A DNA stretch of 64,000 nt from Pigmentiphaga aceris (GTDB lineage Bacteria; Pseudomonadota; Gammaproteobacteria; Burkholderiales; Burkholderiaceae_B). The position numbers and the translations under genes are program-made. Positions 24,837-33,389 of the stretch are shown piece by piece (the stretch's first letter is position 1; each line of letters starts with the position of its first letter). The DNA is taken from NCBI RefSeq assembly GCF_008119665.1, contig NZ_CP043046.1:4588001-4652000 (forward strand). Direction: 5' to 3'. Under the pieces are notes generated by a model. That model was not told the origin of the DNA. It did no database searches and saw only the letters and a list, made by a program, of their open reading frames with translations.

Positions 24837-25667
24837 TCAGGTAATGCGACGGATGCTTTCTGCGATTTCGTCGCGATCGAAGACCTTGATCCAATCGTCA
24901 CGCATCAAGCGGGGCTTGCCGAAGGTGATGGCCTTGTTGCATGCGTCCGAGAACGCACCTGGAATCTCATTGAAGATCACCGCGCCCAGGATGTTCATGT
25001 GACCCAGCAGGAAATCACGGGCGCATTTCTCGGGCACCCCACGACGCACCGTTTCGTCCATGGCTTCGCGCATCACGGCCAGCAAGGTGGCGCAGACCGT
25101 CTCGGACAGACCCGGCTCCAGCAAGGCCATCTGATCGACCGTCAGGCGGTAGGAATCCTTGATGGGCTGGTAGATGGTCTTGGCCACGTCTTCACCCAGG
25201 TCGAAGGCCGACTCCGGGCCTTGCATCAGTGCGCTGGTGATGGACTGGCGCGCTGCCACACCGCCGAAGTAGTCGCGTCGGGCGGCTTCTTCCACTTCGT
25301 CGTTGTAGATCGTCGGGTGGCACGGATGGCTGACGAAATACGTCAGGTCTTTTCGATCCGGCAGATGACCCGCAAATGGCGCGGCAGCATCCAGCAGCAT
25401 GATCATCGTGCCCGGCTTGAGCTGATCCGAAATCTTGTGCGCGACCTTGCCGATAATGGTGTCGGGCACGGCGAGGATCACCACATCGGCATCGGCCAAC
25501 GCCACGCTTTCCTCAACGCAGTCCAATCCCAGTTCGTCCTTGAGTCGCTTGCGACCGGCTTCGCCAGGTTCGACGTGGTGCACCCGATAGTCCGACTTCA
25601 ACAGGTTCTTCGACAGGCGAACGCCCATCTTGCCGCCCGCACCGAACAAAGCAATGGTCTCTTTCAA
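24837..25667 (-). CDS. apnO: D-apionate oxidoisomerase-like NAD(P)-dependent dehydrogenase
   Basis: A 276-residue dehydrogenase, first gene of the operon. The start is TTG at 25667-25665: GGAG lies six bases before it, and the protein then opens METIAL-style directly into the NAD(P)-binding loop FGAGGKMGVRLSKNL (residues 8-22). A second block, DADVVILAVPDTIIGKVAHK, completes the Rossmann fold, and VSHPCHPTIYNDE near residue 115 is a likely active-site region. The helical C-terminus resembles 6-phosphogluconate dehydrogenase relatives. This layout matches ApnO, which converts D-apionate to 3-oxo-isoapionate, and the next two genes fit the following steps. The shared 14-base motif lies 59 bases upstream. 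Confidence 0.83.
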   Translation of the reverse strand: MKETIALFGAGGKMGVRLSKNLLKSDYRVHHVEPGEAGRKRLKDELGLDCVEESVALADADVVILAVPDTIIGKVAHKISDQLKPGTMIMLLDAAAPFAGHLPDRKDLTYFVSHPCHPTIYNDEVEEAARRDYFGGVAARQSITSALMQGPESAFDLGEDVAKTIYQPIKDSYRLTVDQMALLEPGLSETVCATLLAVMREAMDETVRRGVPEKCARDFLLGHMNILGAVIFNEIPGAFSDACNKAITFGKPRLMRDDWIKVFDRDEIAESIRRIT

Positions 25668-25722
25668 GATTGTCTCCAGCAGACTGAAAAGGTGCCGCTC
25701 TGAACAAAACACAGATCGGCTC

Positions 25723-25747
25723 AAGTGGTGTGATGAGTAGACCACTT
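25723..25747. promoter_or_regulatory. Putative GntR operator upstream of apnO
   Basis: AAGTGGT (25723-25729) and ACCACTT (25741-25747) are perfect inverted arms around 11 bases. Inside is TGGTGTGATGAGTA (25726-25739), found again in reverse complement before the ABC operon at 26669-26682. It sits between apnO and the GntR gene. Confidence 0.7.
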
Positions 25748-25878
25748 AAATAAAATATTGGATGCTCGGGTTTTCCATAGACGCAGTATTGCCCCGTGTT
25801 TTCCTGCCGTCACATGACCGGGAACCCTGTGATAAGGTCATCAGCCACCCCGGTATGACGACCCATTGGAGAGACCAG

Positions 25879-26595
25879 ATGAATGAGCCGATCCGCCGCC
25901 GAAAGATTTTTCAAGAGGTTCACGATCGCCTCATGGAACGGATTCGTTCCGGTGCGTTTCAGCCCAATGCGCAGCTTCCCTCAGAGCGAGAACTGATGGA
26001 GGAATACGGTGTGGGTCGCCCTGCCGTGCGCGAGGCTCTGCAGGCGCTGCATCGCTCAGGTGTGGTCGAGATCGTCCATGGCGAACGCGCACGGGTGGTG
26101 GTGCCGACGGCGGAACGCCTGATGTCTCAGCTGGCCACCGGGGCCATGCACTTGCTGCGCACGCAGGCCGGCGCGCTGGAACACTTCAAGGAATTGCGCG
26201 TCTTCCTGGAGACAGGGACTGCGCGCCTGGCCGCAGAACGCGCATCTGAAGAAGACATCGCCAAACTGCGCCTGACGATTGCGCGACACCGGGCAGCCAT
26301 CGCCAACGCCGAGCGCTTCATCGAGCTCGACAATGCCTTCCATCGGGAAATCGCCGGCATCAGCGGCAACCCGATCTTTCCGTCCATCGTGGACGCCATG
26401 TTCCAATGGGCCAGCGAGTACTACCGGTCCTTGGTTCGCGCGCCAGGTGCGGAAGCGCTAACGCTGGCTGAACATGAACGCATCGTGGATGCAATCGCGG
26501 CACACGACCCGGCCGGTGCCGCCAGCGCGATGGAAGCCCACTTGAATCGCGCCAACAAGCTTTATCGGCAGATCATCACGGCCTCTACTTCTTGA
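25879..26595 (+). CDS. GntR-family regulator, FadR/NanR subfamily
   Basis: A 238-residue regulator. The winged HTH occupies residues about 8-75 (IFQEVHDRLMERIRSGAFQP; PSERELMEEYGVGRPAVREA; LQALHRSGVVEIVHGERARV). The C-terminal FCD ligand domain (about 95-230) has the helical pattern ELRVFLETGTARLAAERASE and the metal-binding type histidines (LDNAFHREIAG; EHERIVDAIAAHDP; MEAHLNRA). The start at ATG 25879 has GGAGA eight bases upstream. It lies between the apnO operon (leftward) and the ABC transporter operon (rightward), and a shared motif precedes both, so it is the likely regulator of both. The ligand is probably an acid sugar or pathway intermediate. Confidence 0.92.
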   Translation: MNEPIRRRKIFQEVHDRLMERIRSGAFQPNAQLPSERELMEEYGVGRPAVREALQALHRSGVVEIVHGERARVVVPTAERLMSQLATGAMHLLRTQAGALEHFKELRVFLETGTARLAAERASEEDIAKLRLTIARHRAAIANAERFIELDNAFHREIAGISGNPIFPSIVDAMFQWASEYYRSLVRAPGAEALTLAEHERIVDAIAAHDPAGAASAMEAHLNRANKLYRQIITASTS

Positions 26596-26625
26596 AGGCT
26601 GCGCTTACTCCGCACTGCTCCCCTC

Positions 26626-26649
26626 GTGTAATCGTAACCACCATTACAC
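26626..26649. repeat. Inverted repeat before the ABC operon
   Basis: GTGTAAT (26626-26632) and ATTACAC (26643-26649) are perfect arms around 10 bases. It lies 19 bases upstream of the shared 14-base motif and downstream of the GntR gene stop. There is no T run, so it is more likely a protein-binding site than a terminator. Confidence 0.45.
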
Positions 26650-26668
26650 TTTATCGACTCAGATGGCA

Positions 26669-26682
26669 TACTCATCACACCA
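26669..26682 (-). promoter_or_regulatory. Putative GntR operator upstream of ABC operon
   Basis: TACTCATCACACCA is the exact reverse complement of 25726-25739. Relative to its gene it has the same orientation as the apnO copy, and it ends 62 bases before the ATG at 26745 (59 bases for apnO). TGG lies two or three bases before the core in both copies. Confidence 0.7.
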
Positions 26683-26744
26683 GCTCATGACCGTTTGATG
26701 TATTGCGTGCACTTGCTCCCCACAAGCCGACAAAGGACAAACCC

Positions 26745-28337
26745 ATGAAGAAAACGATGTTGCGTACCCTGATCAGCGCCGGTGTGATGGCGATGGCAGG
26801 ACTGGCTGCCAGCCCTGCCATAGCGCAGGCAGATGCGCAGTCCACCTTGCGTATCGTGCCCACCACCAACATCACGGTGCTGGACCCGATCTGGACCACC
26901 GCCTACGCGTCACGCAACTTCGGCTACATGGTATACGACACGCTTTTCGGCACCGACGCCGAGGGCAATATCAAGCCGCAGATGGTGGACACCTGGACGG
27001 TGTCCGACGACCGCAAGACCTGGACGTTCAAGCTGCGCGCCGGTCTGGAGTTTTCTGATGGCACGCCGGTCACGGGTGAAGACGTGGTGTCTTCCATCAA
27101 GCGCTGGGCCAGCCGCGACAGCTTCGGCGGCCTGATGGCCAAGAGCGTCGATGCGTATGAGGCTCCTGACGCCAACACCTTTGTCATCAAGCTCAACGAG
27201 CCCTTCGGCATGGTGTTGGAAGCCCTGGGCAAGCCTTCGTCGAACGTGCTGTTCATCATGCCCAAGCGTCTTGCCGACACCCCGGGTGACACGCAACTGA
27301 AGGAAGTCGTCGGATCCGGCCCGTATCTGTTCAACGCCGACGAGTTCCGCCCCGGCGAACGCGTGGTGTTCGTGAAGAACCCCAAGTACAAGCCGCGCAG
27401 CGATCAGCCTTCCGGCACCGCAGGTGCCAAGAATGTCTACACGAACCGTGTGGAATGGGTCATCATCCGCGACCCGCAGACGGCCATGAATGCGCTGCTC
27501 AACGGCGAAGTCGACATCTACGAACAGCCTGCATTCGACCAGTACCCCACGCTGAAGGCCAACGCCGACATCCAACTGGCGGAAGCGGTCATCGCAGGCA
27601 GCCAGTTCATGCTGCGCTTCAATTTCCTGCAACCGCCTTTCGACAATGAAAAGGTACGTCGCGCGGCCATGCTGGCGCTGGGCCAGGACGCTATCTTGCG
27701 CACCCAGGTCGGTTCGCCCGAACTGTCGAAGTATTGCAAAAGCCTGTTCCCGTGCGGCACTCCTTACGAATCGCAGAACACAGGTGACTACACCGGCATC
27801 GCCAACCCGCAGAAGGCCAAGGCGCTGCTGGCCGAGGCAGGTTACAAGGGTGAACCGGTTGTGCTGCTGCGCCCCACCGACAACCCCACCATCGGCAAAC
27901 TGCCACTGGTCGCCAAGCAGCAACTGGAACAAGCCGGTTTCAAGGTGGACATGCAGGCCATGGACTGGCAGTCGCTGGTATCACGCCGCGCTCGCAAGGA
28001 CGCGCCCAAGGCAGGCGGCTGGAGCGCCTTCATGACCTCGTGGTCAGCGTCCGACATTCTGAACCCACTGACCATGGCACCGATGAACGCCACCGGCGAG
28101 AAGGGCTGGTTCGGCTGGTTGGAAGATGCCAAGCTGGAAGAGATCAAGCGCAAGTTCGCGATGGCGCAAACGCCGGAAGAAAAGAAGAAGTTCGCTGAAG
28201 AAGCGCAGTTGCGTGCGGTGGAAGTCGTGTCGCACGTGCCGGTCGGCCAGTACAGCCAGCCGGTAGCCATGCGCAAGAACATCAGCGGATTGCTGCCTTC
28301 CGGCGCGCAGATCTACTGGAACATCAAGAAGCAGTGA
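26745..28337 (+). CDS. ABC transporter substrate-binding protein, dipeptide/oligopeptide family 5
   Basis: A 530-residue periplasmic binding protein. The signal peptide is residues 1-28 (LISAGVMAMAGLAASPAIAQ, cleavage after AIA or AQA). The family 5 fold follows: TWTVSDDRKTWTFKLRAGLE with FSDGTPVTGEDV, LKEVVGSGPYLF, and the late block KAKALLAEAGYKGEPVVLLR. Length is normal for DppA/GsiB-type proteins. ATG 26745 has AAAGGA upstream; an earlier in-frame start is unlikely. It heads a five-gene unit (binding protein, two permeases, fused ATPase, amidase) under the putative GntR site. Bound substrate unknown; family members take peptides, glutathione, nickel or opines. Confidence 0.92.
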   Translation: MKKTMLRTLISAGVMAMAGLAASPAIAQADAQSTLRIVPTTNITVLDPIWTTAYASRNFGYMVYDTLFGTDAEGNIKPQMVDTWTVSDDRKTWTFKLRAGLEFSDGTPVTGEDVVSSIKRWASRDSFGGLMAKSVDAYEAPDANTFVIKLNEPFGMVLEALGKPSSNVLFIMPKRLADTPGDTQLKEVVGSGPYLFNADEFRPGERVVFVKNPKYKPRSDQPSGTAGAKNVYTNRVEWVIIRDPQTAMNALLNGEVDIYEQPAFDQYPTLKANADIQLAEAVIAGSQFMLRFNFLQPPFDNEKVRRAAMLALGQDAILRTQVGSPELSKYCKSLFPCGTPYESQNTGDYTGIANPQKAKALLAEAGYKGEPVVLLRPTDNPTIGKLPLVAKQQLEQAGFKVDMQAMDWQSLVSRRARKDAPKAGGWSAFMTSWSASDILNPLTMAPMNATGEKGWFGWLEDAKLEEIKRKFAMAQTPEEKKKFAEEAQLRAVEVVSHVPVGQYSQPVAMRKNISGLLPSGAQIYWNIKKQ

Positions 28338-28405
28338 CGCCAGCATGGGCGCCAATCGGCGCCCTGCTCGGCCCCGATATTTTCACTGAGTTCTAGGTCT
28401 GCCCC

Positions 28406-29347
28406 ATGTTGAACTTCCTCGGCAAGCGCTTGCTTGCCACGCTTCCTGTGCTGCTGGTCGTCGCCATCGCGGTGTTCATGATCATCCGCCTGACACCCGG
28501 CGACCCGGCCGCGATCATTGGCGGCGACAGCGCCACCACAGAAGACCTGAACCGAATCCGCATGCAGCTCGGCCTGACCGAACCCCTGTGGACGCAATTT
28601 GCCATCTGGGCGCGCGGTGTGATCACCGGCGACTTCGGCTTCTCGTACTTCTTGAACAAGCCCGTCAGCACGCTGATCCTTCAGCGTATGGAACCCACGC
28701 TGTGCCTGGCTGCCGGCACGCTGCTGATGGCGGTATTGATTTCCCTGCCGCTTGGCACCTTGTCCGCATGGCGCATGGGTGGCTGGCTGGACCGCATCGT
28801 GATGGGCTTCTCCGTCACCGGCTTCTCCGTCCCGGTGTTTGTCATCGGCTACATACTGATTTATGTCTTTGCGCTTGAACTGCGCTGGTTCCCGGTACAG
28901 GGCTACAGCCGGATTGCCGATGGCATCGGTCCGTGGGCAATCAAGCTGCTGCTGCCTTGCCTGACGCTGGCCGTGACCTATGTTGCGCTGCTGTCGCGGG
29001 TGACACGTGCCGCAGTCAGCGAGGCGCTGACCGAGGACTACATCCGCACGGCACGCGCCAAGGGCGTGACCGAATGGACGGTGCTGGGTCATCACGCGCT
29101 GCGCAATGCAGCCGTGCCGGTCGTCACCGTGATCGGCATGAGCGCAGCGATGCTGATGGGCGGCGTGGTGGTGACGGAAACGGTCTTCGCCATTCCTGGT
29201 CTGGGACAACTGACGGTGGACGCCGTGCTCAGCCGCGACTTCCCGGTGCTTCAGGGCGTGGTCTTGTTCTTTGCACTGGTCTACGTGCTGCTGAACCTGC
29301 TCGTCGACCTGAGCTATCTGATCCTTGACCCCCGAATCCGCTACTGA
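28406..29347 (+). CDS. ABC transporter permease, DppB type
   Basis: A 313-residue inner-membrane permease with six predicted helices. The N-terminal TM (LLATLPVLLVVAIAVFMIIR) is followed by the family motif LTPGDPAAIIGGDSATTEDL and MQLGLTEPLWTQF. The EAA loop that contacts the ATPase is EDYIRTARAKGVTEWTVLGH, then HALRNAA. It lies 68 bases past the binding-protein gene and pairs with the DppC-type permease downstream. Confidence 0.93.
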   Translation: MLNFLGKRLLATLPVLLVVAIAVFMIIRLTPGDPAAIIGGDSATTEDLNRIRMQLGLTEPLWTQFAIWARGVITGDFGFSYFLNKPVSTLILQRMEPTLCLAAGTLLMAVLISLPLGTLSAWRMGGWLDRIVMGFSVTGFSVPVFVIGYILIYVFALELRWFPVQGYSRIADGIGPWAIKLLLPCLTLAVTYVALLSRVTRAAVSEALTEDYIRTARAKGVTEWTVLGHHALRNAAVPVVTVIGMSAAMLMGGVVVTETVFAIPGLGQLTVDAVLSRDFPVLQGVVLFFALVYVLLNLLVDLSYLILDPRIRY

Positions 29348-29375
29348 CATTCGTTATTGACATAGCAAAGCCACA

Positions 29376-30251
29376 ATGACATCAACCTACCAAAAGCTCT
29401 GGCGCAACGTATCCATTCGCGCTGGCTTCGGCACGTTGGCAGTGCTGGTGCTGCTTGCCATTGCCACGCCACTGTTGGGCACCATCGATCCGGTCGCCAT
29501 GGACGCCACGTTCATCTCGGTAGCCGCTGGCACCAAAGGCATGTTCACCTTGCCCGACGGCACCCAGATCGCCCACACCTTCTGGATGGGCAGTGACCCG
29601 ATCGGACGTGACGTCTGGAGCCGTGTGCTGTATGGCACGCGCATCTCGCTGATCGTGGGCATTGCCACCGCGATGGTGGCCGTGTGCATCGGCTGCGTAC
29701 TCGGCATGCTCGCAGGTTACTTCCGCGCCTTGGACGCCGTGCTGATGCGGATCATGGACGGCCTGATGGCGATCCCGTCCGTGTTGCTGGCGATCACACT
29801 GGTGGCCACATTGGGGGCCAGCCTGACGACCGTGATTCTTGCCATCGCCGTGCCGGAAATTCCACGCGTGACCCGCCTGGTTCGCGCGCTGGTGCTGAGC
29901 CTGCGTGAAGAACCCTTTGTCGAAGCGGCCCGAGCACTGGGCACACGCGACGCGTCCATTCTCTGGCGCGACATCCTGCCCAATTCGCTGGCCCCGCTGA
30001 TCGTGCAAAGCACCTTCATTGCTGCGTCGGCAATTCTCACCGAGGCCATTCTCAGCTTCCTTGGCCTGGGCTTGCCTGCTGACATCCCGACCTGGGGCAA
30101 CATCATGGCCGAAGGCCGCGTGCAGTTCACGCAGTCGCCTGGCAACGTGCTGTTCCCTGCCCTGTTCCTGGTGCCCACGGTACTTGCCATCAATATGTTC
30201 GGAGACGGCCTGCGGGACGTGCTGGACCCCAAGTTCGCAAAACGCCTATGA
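29376..30251 (+). CDS. ABC transporter permease, DppC type
   Basis: A 291-residue second permease of the same transporter. The N-terminal TM and the motif HTFWMGSDPIGRDVWSRVLY are typical of DppC/OppC proteins. The EAA loop is EPFVEAARALGTRDASILWR, then DILPNSLAPLIVQ, and the end SFLGLGLPADIPTWGNIMAE is conserved. It begins 28 bases after the DppB-type stop and overlaps the ATPase gene start by four bases. Confidence 0.93.
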   Translation: MTSTYQKLWRNVSIRAGFGTLAVLVLLAIATPLLGTIDPVAMDATFISVAAGTKGMFTLPDGTQIAHTFWMGSDPIGRDVWSRVLYGTRISLIVGIATAMVAVCIGCVLGMLAGYFRALDAVLMRIMDGLMAIPSVLLAITLVATLGASLTTVILAIAVPEIPRVTRLVRALVLSLREEPFVEAARALGTRDASILWRDILPNSLAPLIVQSTFIAASAILTEAILSFLGLGLPADIPTWGNIMAEGRVQFTQSPGNVLFPALFLVPTVLAINMFGDGLRDVLDPKFAKRL

Positions 30252-31864
30252 CCGAATCAATTCTGGAAGTACGCGGGTTGCAGGTAGCGCTGCCATCCGA
30301 TGCAGATCGCCCCTATGCCATCGAGTCGATGGACATTTCCATCCCGGCAGGACGCACACTGTGCATCGTGGGTGAATCCGGCTCGGGAAAATCGGTGCTG
30401 GCCACGACTGTGCTGGGCCTGCTTGCCAAGGGTTTGACCGTCAAGTCGGGCAGCATCAGACTGGCTGGCGAAGCCTTGGTAGACGGAGGCGTGCCCATCC
30501 CGCAAAAACGTTTGCGCGAGCTTCGCGGCACCGGCATGGGCATGGTGTTCCAAGAGCCGATGACAGCCCTGAACCCGGTGCACACCTGCGGCGAGCAAGT
30601 TGACGAACTGCTGCGCACCCACACTGACTGGAACGCAAGCGCCCGCAAGGCGCGCATTCTGGAAATTTTCGAGCGCGTGCGCCTGCCCTCGCCCGAGCGC
30701 ATCTATGCAAGCTACCCGCACCAGTTGTCGGGTGGCCAGCGCCAGCGCATCGTGATCGCCATGGCGATCATCCTGAAGCCACGCCTGCTGATCTGCGATG
30801 AACCCACGACTGCGCTGGACGTCACCACGCAGGCCGAGATTCTGAAGCTGATTGCGGAACTACAGGCCGAACAGAACAGCGCCGTGCTGTTCATCACGCA
30901 CGACATGGGTGTCGTGGCCGAGATCGCCGACGACATTCTGGTCATGCATCGGGGCGTGGTCGTGGAACAAGGAACCTGCGATCAGGTGCTGCGCGCACCG
31001 AGTCAGGCCTATACCCGCATGCTGCTGGACGCCGTGCCGGGCATGACGCCGCCCGCACCGCGCGAGCTGCCTGGCGGCCCGGCGCTGCTGGCTGGCCGCA
31101 ACGTCGGCAAGACCTACATCCGTCGCGACTGGCTTGGCCGCGCCAAGCCCACCCAGGCATTGCAGGAAACCAGCGTGTCGGTGCACCAGGGCGAAACGGT
31201 TGGCGTGGTGGGCGAATCAGGCTCGGGCAAATCGACGTTTGCCCGCTGCCTGATTCGCTTGATCGAACCTACAGACGGTGTGGTGCACTGGGCAGGCAAG
31301 GAAGTGCAATCCTTGAAGGAATCCGAGCTACGCCCGCTGCGCTCGCAGGTGCAGGTGGTGTTCCAGGACCCGAACCGTTCGCTGAACCCGCGTCGCACCA
31401 TTGGTTCGTCCATGGTAGAAGGCGCGATGAACTTCGGCATGAGCGCAGCGCAGGCGCAGGCCAAGGTCGAGGAACTGATGGACCGCATCCAGCTGCCACG
31501 CACTGCGCTGGAACGCTATCCACACCAGTTCTCGGGTGGACAACGCCAGCGTATTGCCATCGCACGCGCACTAGCCTGCCATCCCAAGGTATTGGTGGCC
31601 GACGAGGCCGTGTCGGCGCTGGACGTGTCAGTGCAAGCCCAGATTCTGGACTTGCTGCGCGAAATTCAGCGCGACCTGGGTATCGGCATTCTGTTCATCA
31701 CCCACGACCTTCGCGTAGCGGCGCAGCTATGCGACCGCGTGGTGGTCATGCGGTCCGGCCGCGTCGTGGAACAAGGGCAGACGGCCAGCGTATTCGGCAA
31801 CCCATCTGAAGACTACACGCGCGCCTTGCTTGCGGCGGCGCCATCAACCAACTTTTCGTCATAG
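30248..31864 (+). CDS. ABC transporter fused ATP-binding protein, DppD-DppF type
   Basis: A 538-residue cytoplasmic protein with two complete ABC ATPase modules in one chain, as in GsiA. Module 1 (about 5-260): Walker A GESGSGKS, signature LSGGQRQRI, Walker [14 protein letters not shown]. Module 2 (about 280-535): Walker A GESGSGKS, signature FSGGQRQRIAIARA, Walker B VLVADEAVSALDVSV, where the usual Pro after Glu is Ala. Both modules keep the Walker Glu, so both sites may be active. It powers the two permeases upstream; the neighbouring second transporter (33390-38535) has its two ATPases as separate genes. Confidence 0.93.
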   Translation: MTESILEVRGLQVALPSDADRPYAIESMDISIPAGRTLCIVGESGSGKSVLATTVLGLLAKGLTVKSGSIRLAGEALVDGGVPIPQKRLRELRGTGMGMVFQEPMTALNPVHTCGEQVDELLRTHTDWNASARKARILEIFERVRLPSPERIYASYPHQLSGGQRQRIVIAMAIILKPRLLICDEPTTALDVTTQAEILKLIAELQAEQNSAVLFITHDMGVVAEIADDILVMHRGVVVEQGTCDQVLRAPSQAYTRMLLDAVPGMTPPAPRELPGGPALLAGRNVGKTYIRRDWLGRAKPTQALQETSVSVHQGETVGVVGESGSGKSTFARCLIRLIEPTDGVVHWAGKEVQSLKESELRPLRSQVQVVFQDPNRSLNPRRTIGSSMVEGAMNFGMSAAQAQAKVEELMDRIQLPRTALERYPHQFSGGQRQRIAIARALACHPKVLVADEAVSALDVSVQAQILDLLREIQRDLGIGILFITHDLRVAAQLCDRVVVMRSGRVVEQGQTASVFGNPSEDYTRALLAAAPSTNFSS

Positions 31865-31915
31865 CACACAGATCCGGCGCGATCTGTTGTTCTTGAAACC
31901 TGCACGGAGAATGAA

Positions 31916-33388
31916 TTGAGCTTGGCAATGACCTGGGAAGAATGGTGTGCCCACGATGCGGTGGGCTTGGCACAACGCGTGAAAAAGGGCGAAGTCAGCG
32001 CAGCCGAGTTGGCGGCGCAGGCGGTCGAGGGCATCCGCAAGCTCAACCCCACGCTCGACGCGGTGGTTCAGGTCTTCGACGACGCCGTTGCCGACCCTGC
32101 CGTCGATGGCACGAATCTGGACGGCGTTTTTGGTGGCGCGCCTTTCCTGATGAAAGACCTGGGGCCCACGGTCAAGGGCAGGCTGCAGGAATTCGGCTCG
32201 AAACTGATGCAGGGCAACCGGCCGACTGAAGACGCCTTCCTGACCAGCAAGATTCGCAACGCCGGCCTGAACATCATCGGCCGCACGACCACGCCGGAAT
32301 TCGGTGTGTGCAGCTCGTCGGAAAACGACTTGCACGTCACCCGCAATCCCTGGAATACCGACTACACCACCTGCGGGTCTTCCGCAGGCACGGCTGCAAT
32401 GGTGGGCGCAGGCGTGCTGCCGCTGTCGCACGGGACCGACGGCGGCGGGTCCATCCGCATTCCCGCAGGCTGCAACGGCACTCTGGGGTTGAAGGTGTCA
32501 CGTGGCGTGTATTCGCTGGCGCCCAACCTGTCGGACCTGACCGGACTGGTGTCGATCCAGGGTTGCCTGAGCAGCACCGTGCGCGACACGGCCGCGTTCG
32601 TGGACAACTGCCGGGGCGGCGCACCGGGTGAATTCATGCCCTTCTGGTCGCCGGAAGAACCGTACAGCGAACTGATCAAGCGTGATCCGGGTCGCCTGCG
32701 CATCGCCATGTCGCACGAATGGGGCGACTATCGGGCGGTGCCGCACTTCGTGGCCGAGCTGGAACGCGTCGGACGCTTCCTCGAAAGCCTGGGTCACCAC
32801 GTCGAGTGGGCCTTGCCCGAAGTCGACTTCCGCGCAGCCTTCCAGGCGCAGACGCAGTGCTACATCGGCAACTTTGCCCAGGTAATCGCCGGCCACATGG
32901 AACGGCTTGGCCTTGACCAGCCGCCGCGTGACCTGCTTGAGCCGATCGACATCAAGATCTGGGAAGAAGGCCGCGACATCTCGTACAGCGAGCGCTACCA
33001 GATGCAGAAGGTGTTCAATACCACGTCGCGCGCGTTCGGCCGCTTCTTCGAAGACTGGGACATCATCCTGACGCCCGTGGTCGCATTGCCCACACCGAAG
33101 GTTGGCGAAAGCCAGAACCTTACGACCAGCACCAACCCGTCAGTGCTCGACTGGTTCGACATCAACTGGCGCAACTTTGCCTTCACCCCGCTTGGCAATC
33201 TGTGCAGCATGCCCGGCATTTCCATGCCGCTCGCGCGTCAGGAAAGCGGCTTGCCGCTGGGTATCCAAGCGCAGACACGGATGGCCAATGATGGCTTGCT
33301 GTTGCAGCTGGCAGCCCAGATCGAACGCGCGATCGACGGAAAGTGGAATGGCGGACAGCGGCCCGAGTGGCACGTGACGAATAAATAA
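31916..33388 (+). CDS. Amidase-signature family hydrolase
   Basis: A 490-residue amidase that hydrolyses a C-N amide bond. The Ser-cisSer-Lys triad is visible: Lys80 (GGAPFLMKDLG), cis-Ser155 (CGSSAGTAAM) and nucleophile Ser179 (GTDGGGSIRIPAG). The start is TTG 31916 with GGAGA just before it; ATG 31928 is an alternative. No signal peptide is seen, so it acts in the cytoplasm, after import. It follows the ATPase gene by 51 bases and ends two bases before the stop of a convergent gene. Its place suggests that the imported compound is an amide that this enzyme opens. Confidence 0.92.
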   Translation: MSLAMTWEEWCAHDAVGLAQRVKKGEVSAAELAAQAVEGIRKLNPTLDAVVQVFDDAVADPAVDGTNLDGVFGGAPFLMKDLGPTVKGRLQEFGSKLMQGNRPTEDAFLTSKIRNAGLNIIGRTTTPEFGVCSSSENDLHVTRNPWNTDYTTCGSSAGTAAMVGAGVLPLSHGTDGGGSIRIPAGCNGTLGLKVSRGVYSLAPNLSDLTGLVSIQGCLSSTVRDTAAFVDNCRGGAPGEFMPFWSPEEPYSELIKRDPGRLRIAMSHEWGDYRAVPHFVAELERVGRFLESLGHHVEWALPEVDFRAAFQAQTQCYIGNFAQVIAGHMERLGLDQPPRDLLEPIDIKIWEEGRDISYSERYQMQKVFNTTSRAFGRFFEDWDIILTPVVALPTPKVGESQNLTTSTNPSVLDWFDINWRNFAFTPLGNLCSMPGISMPLARQESGLPLGIQAQTRMANDGLLLQLAAQIERAIDGKWNGGQRPEWHVTNK

Positions 33389-33389
33389 G

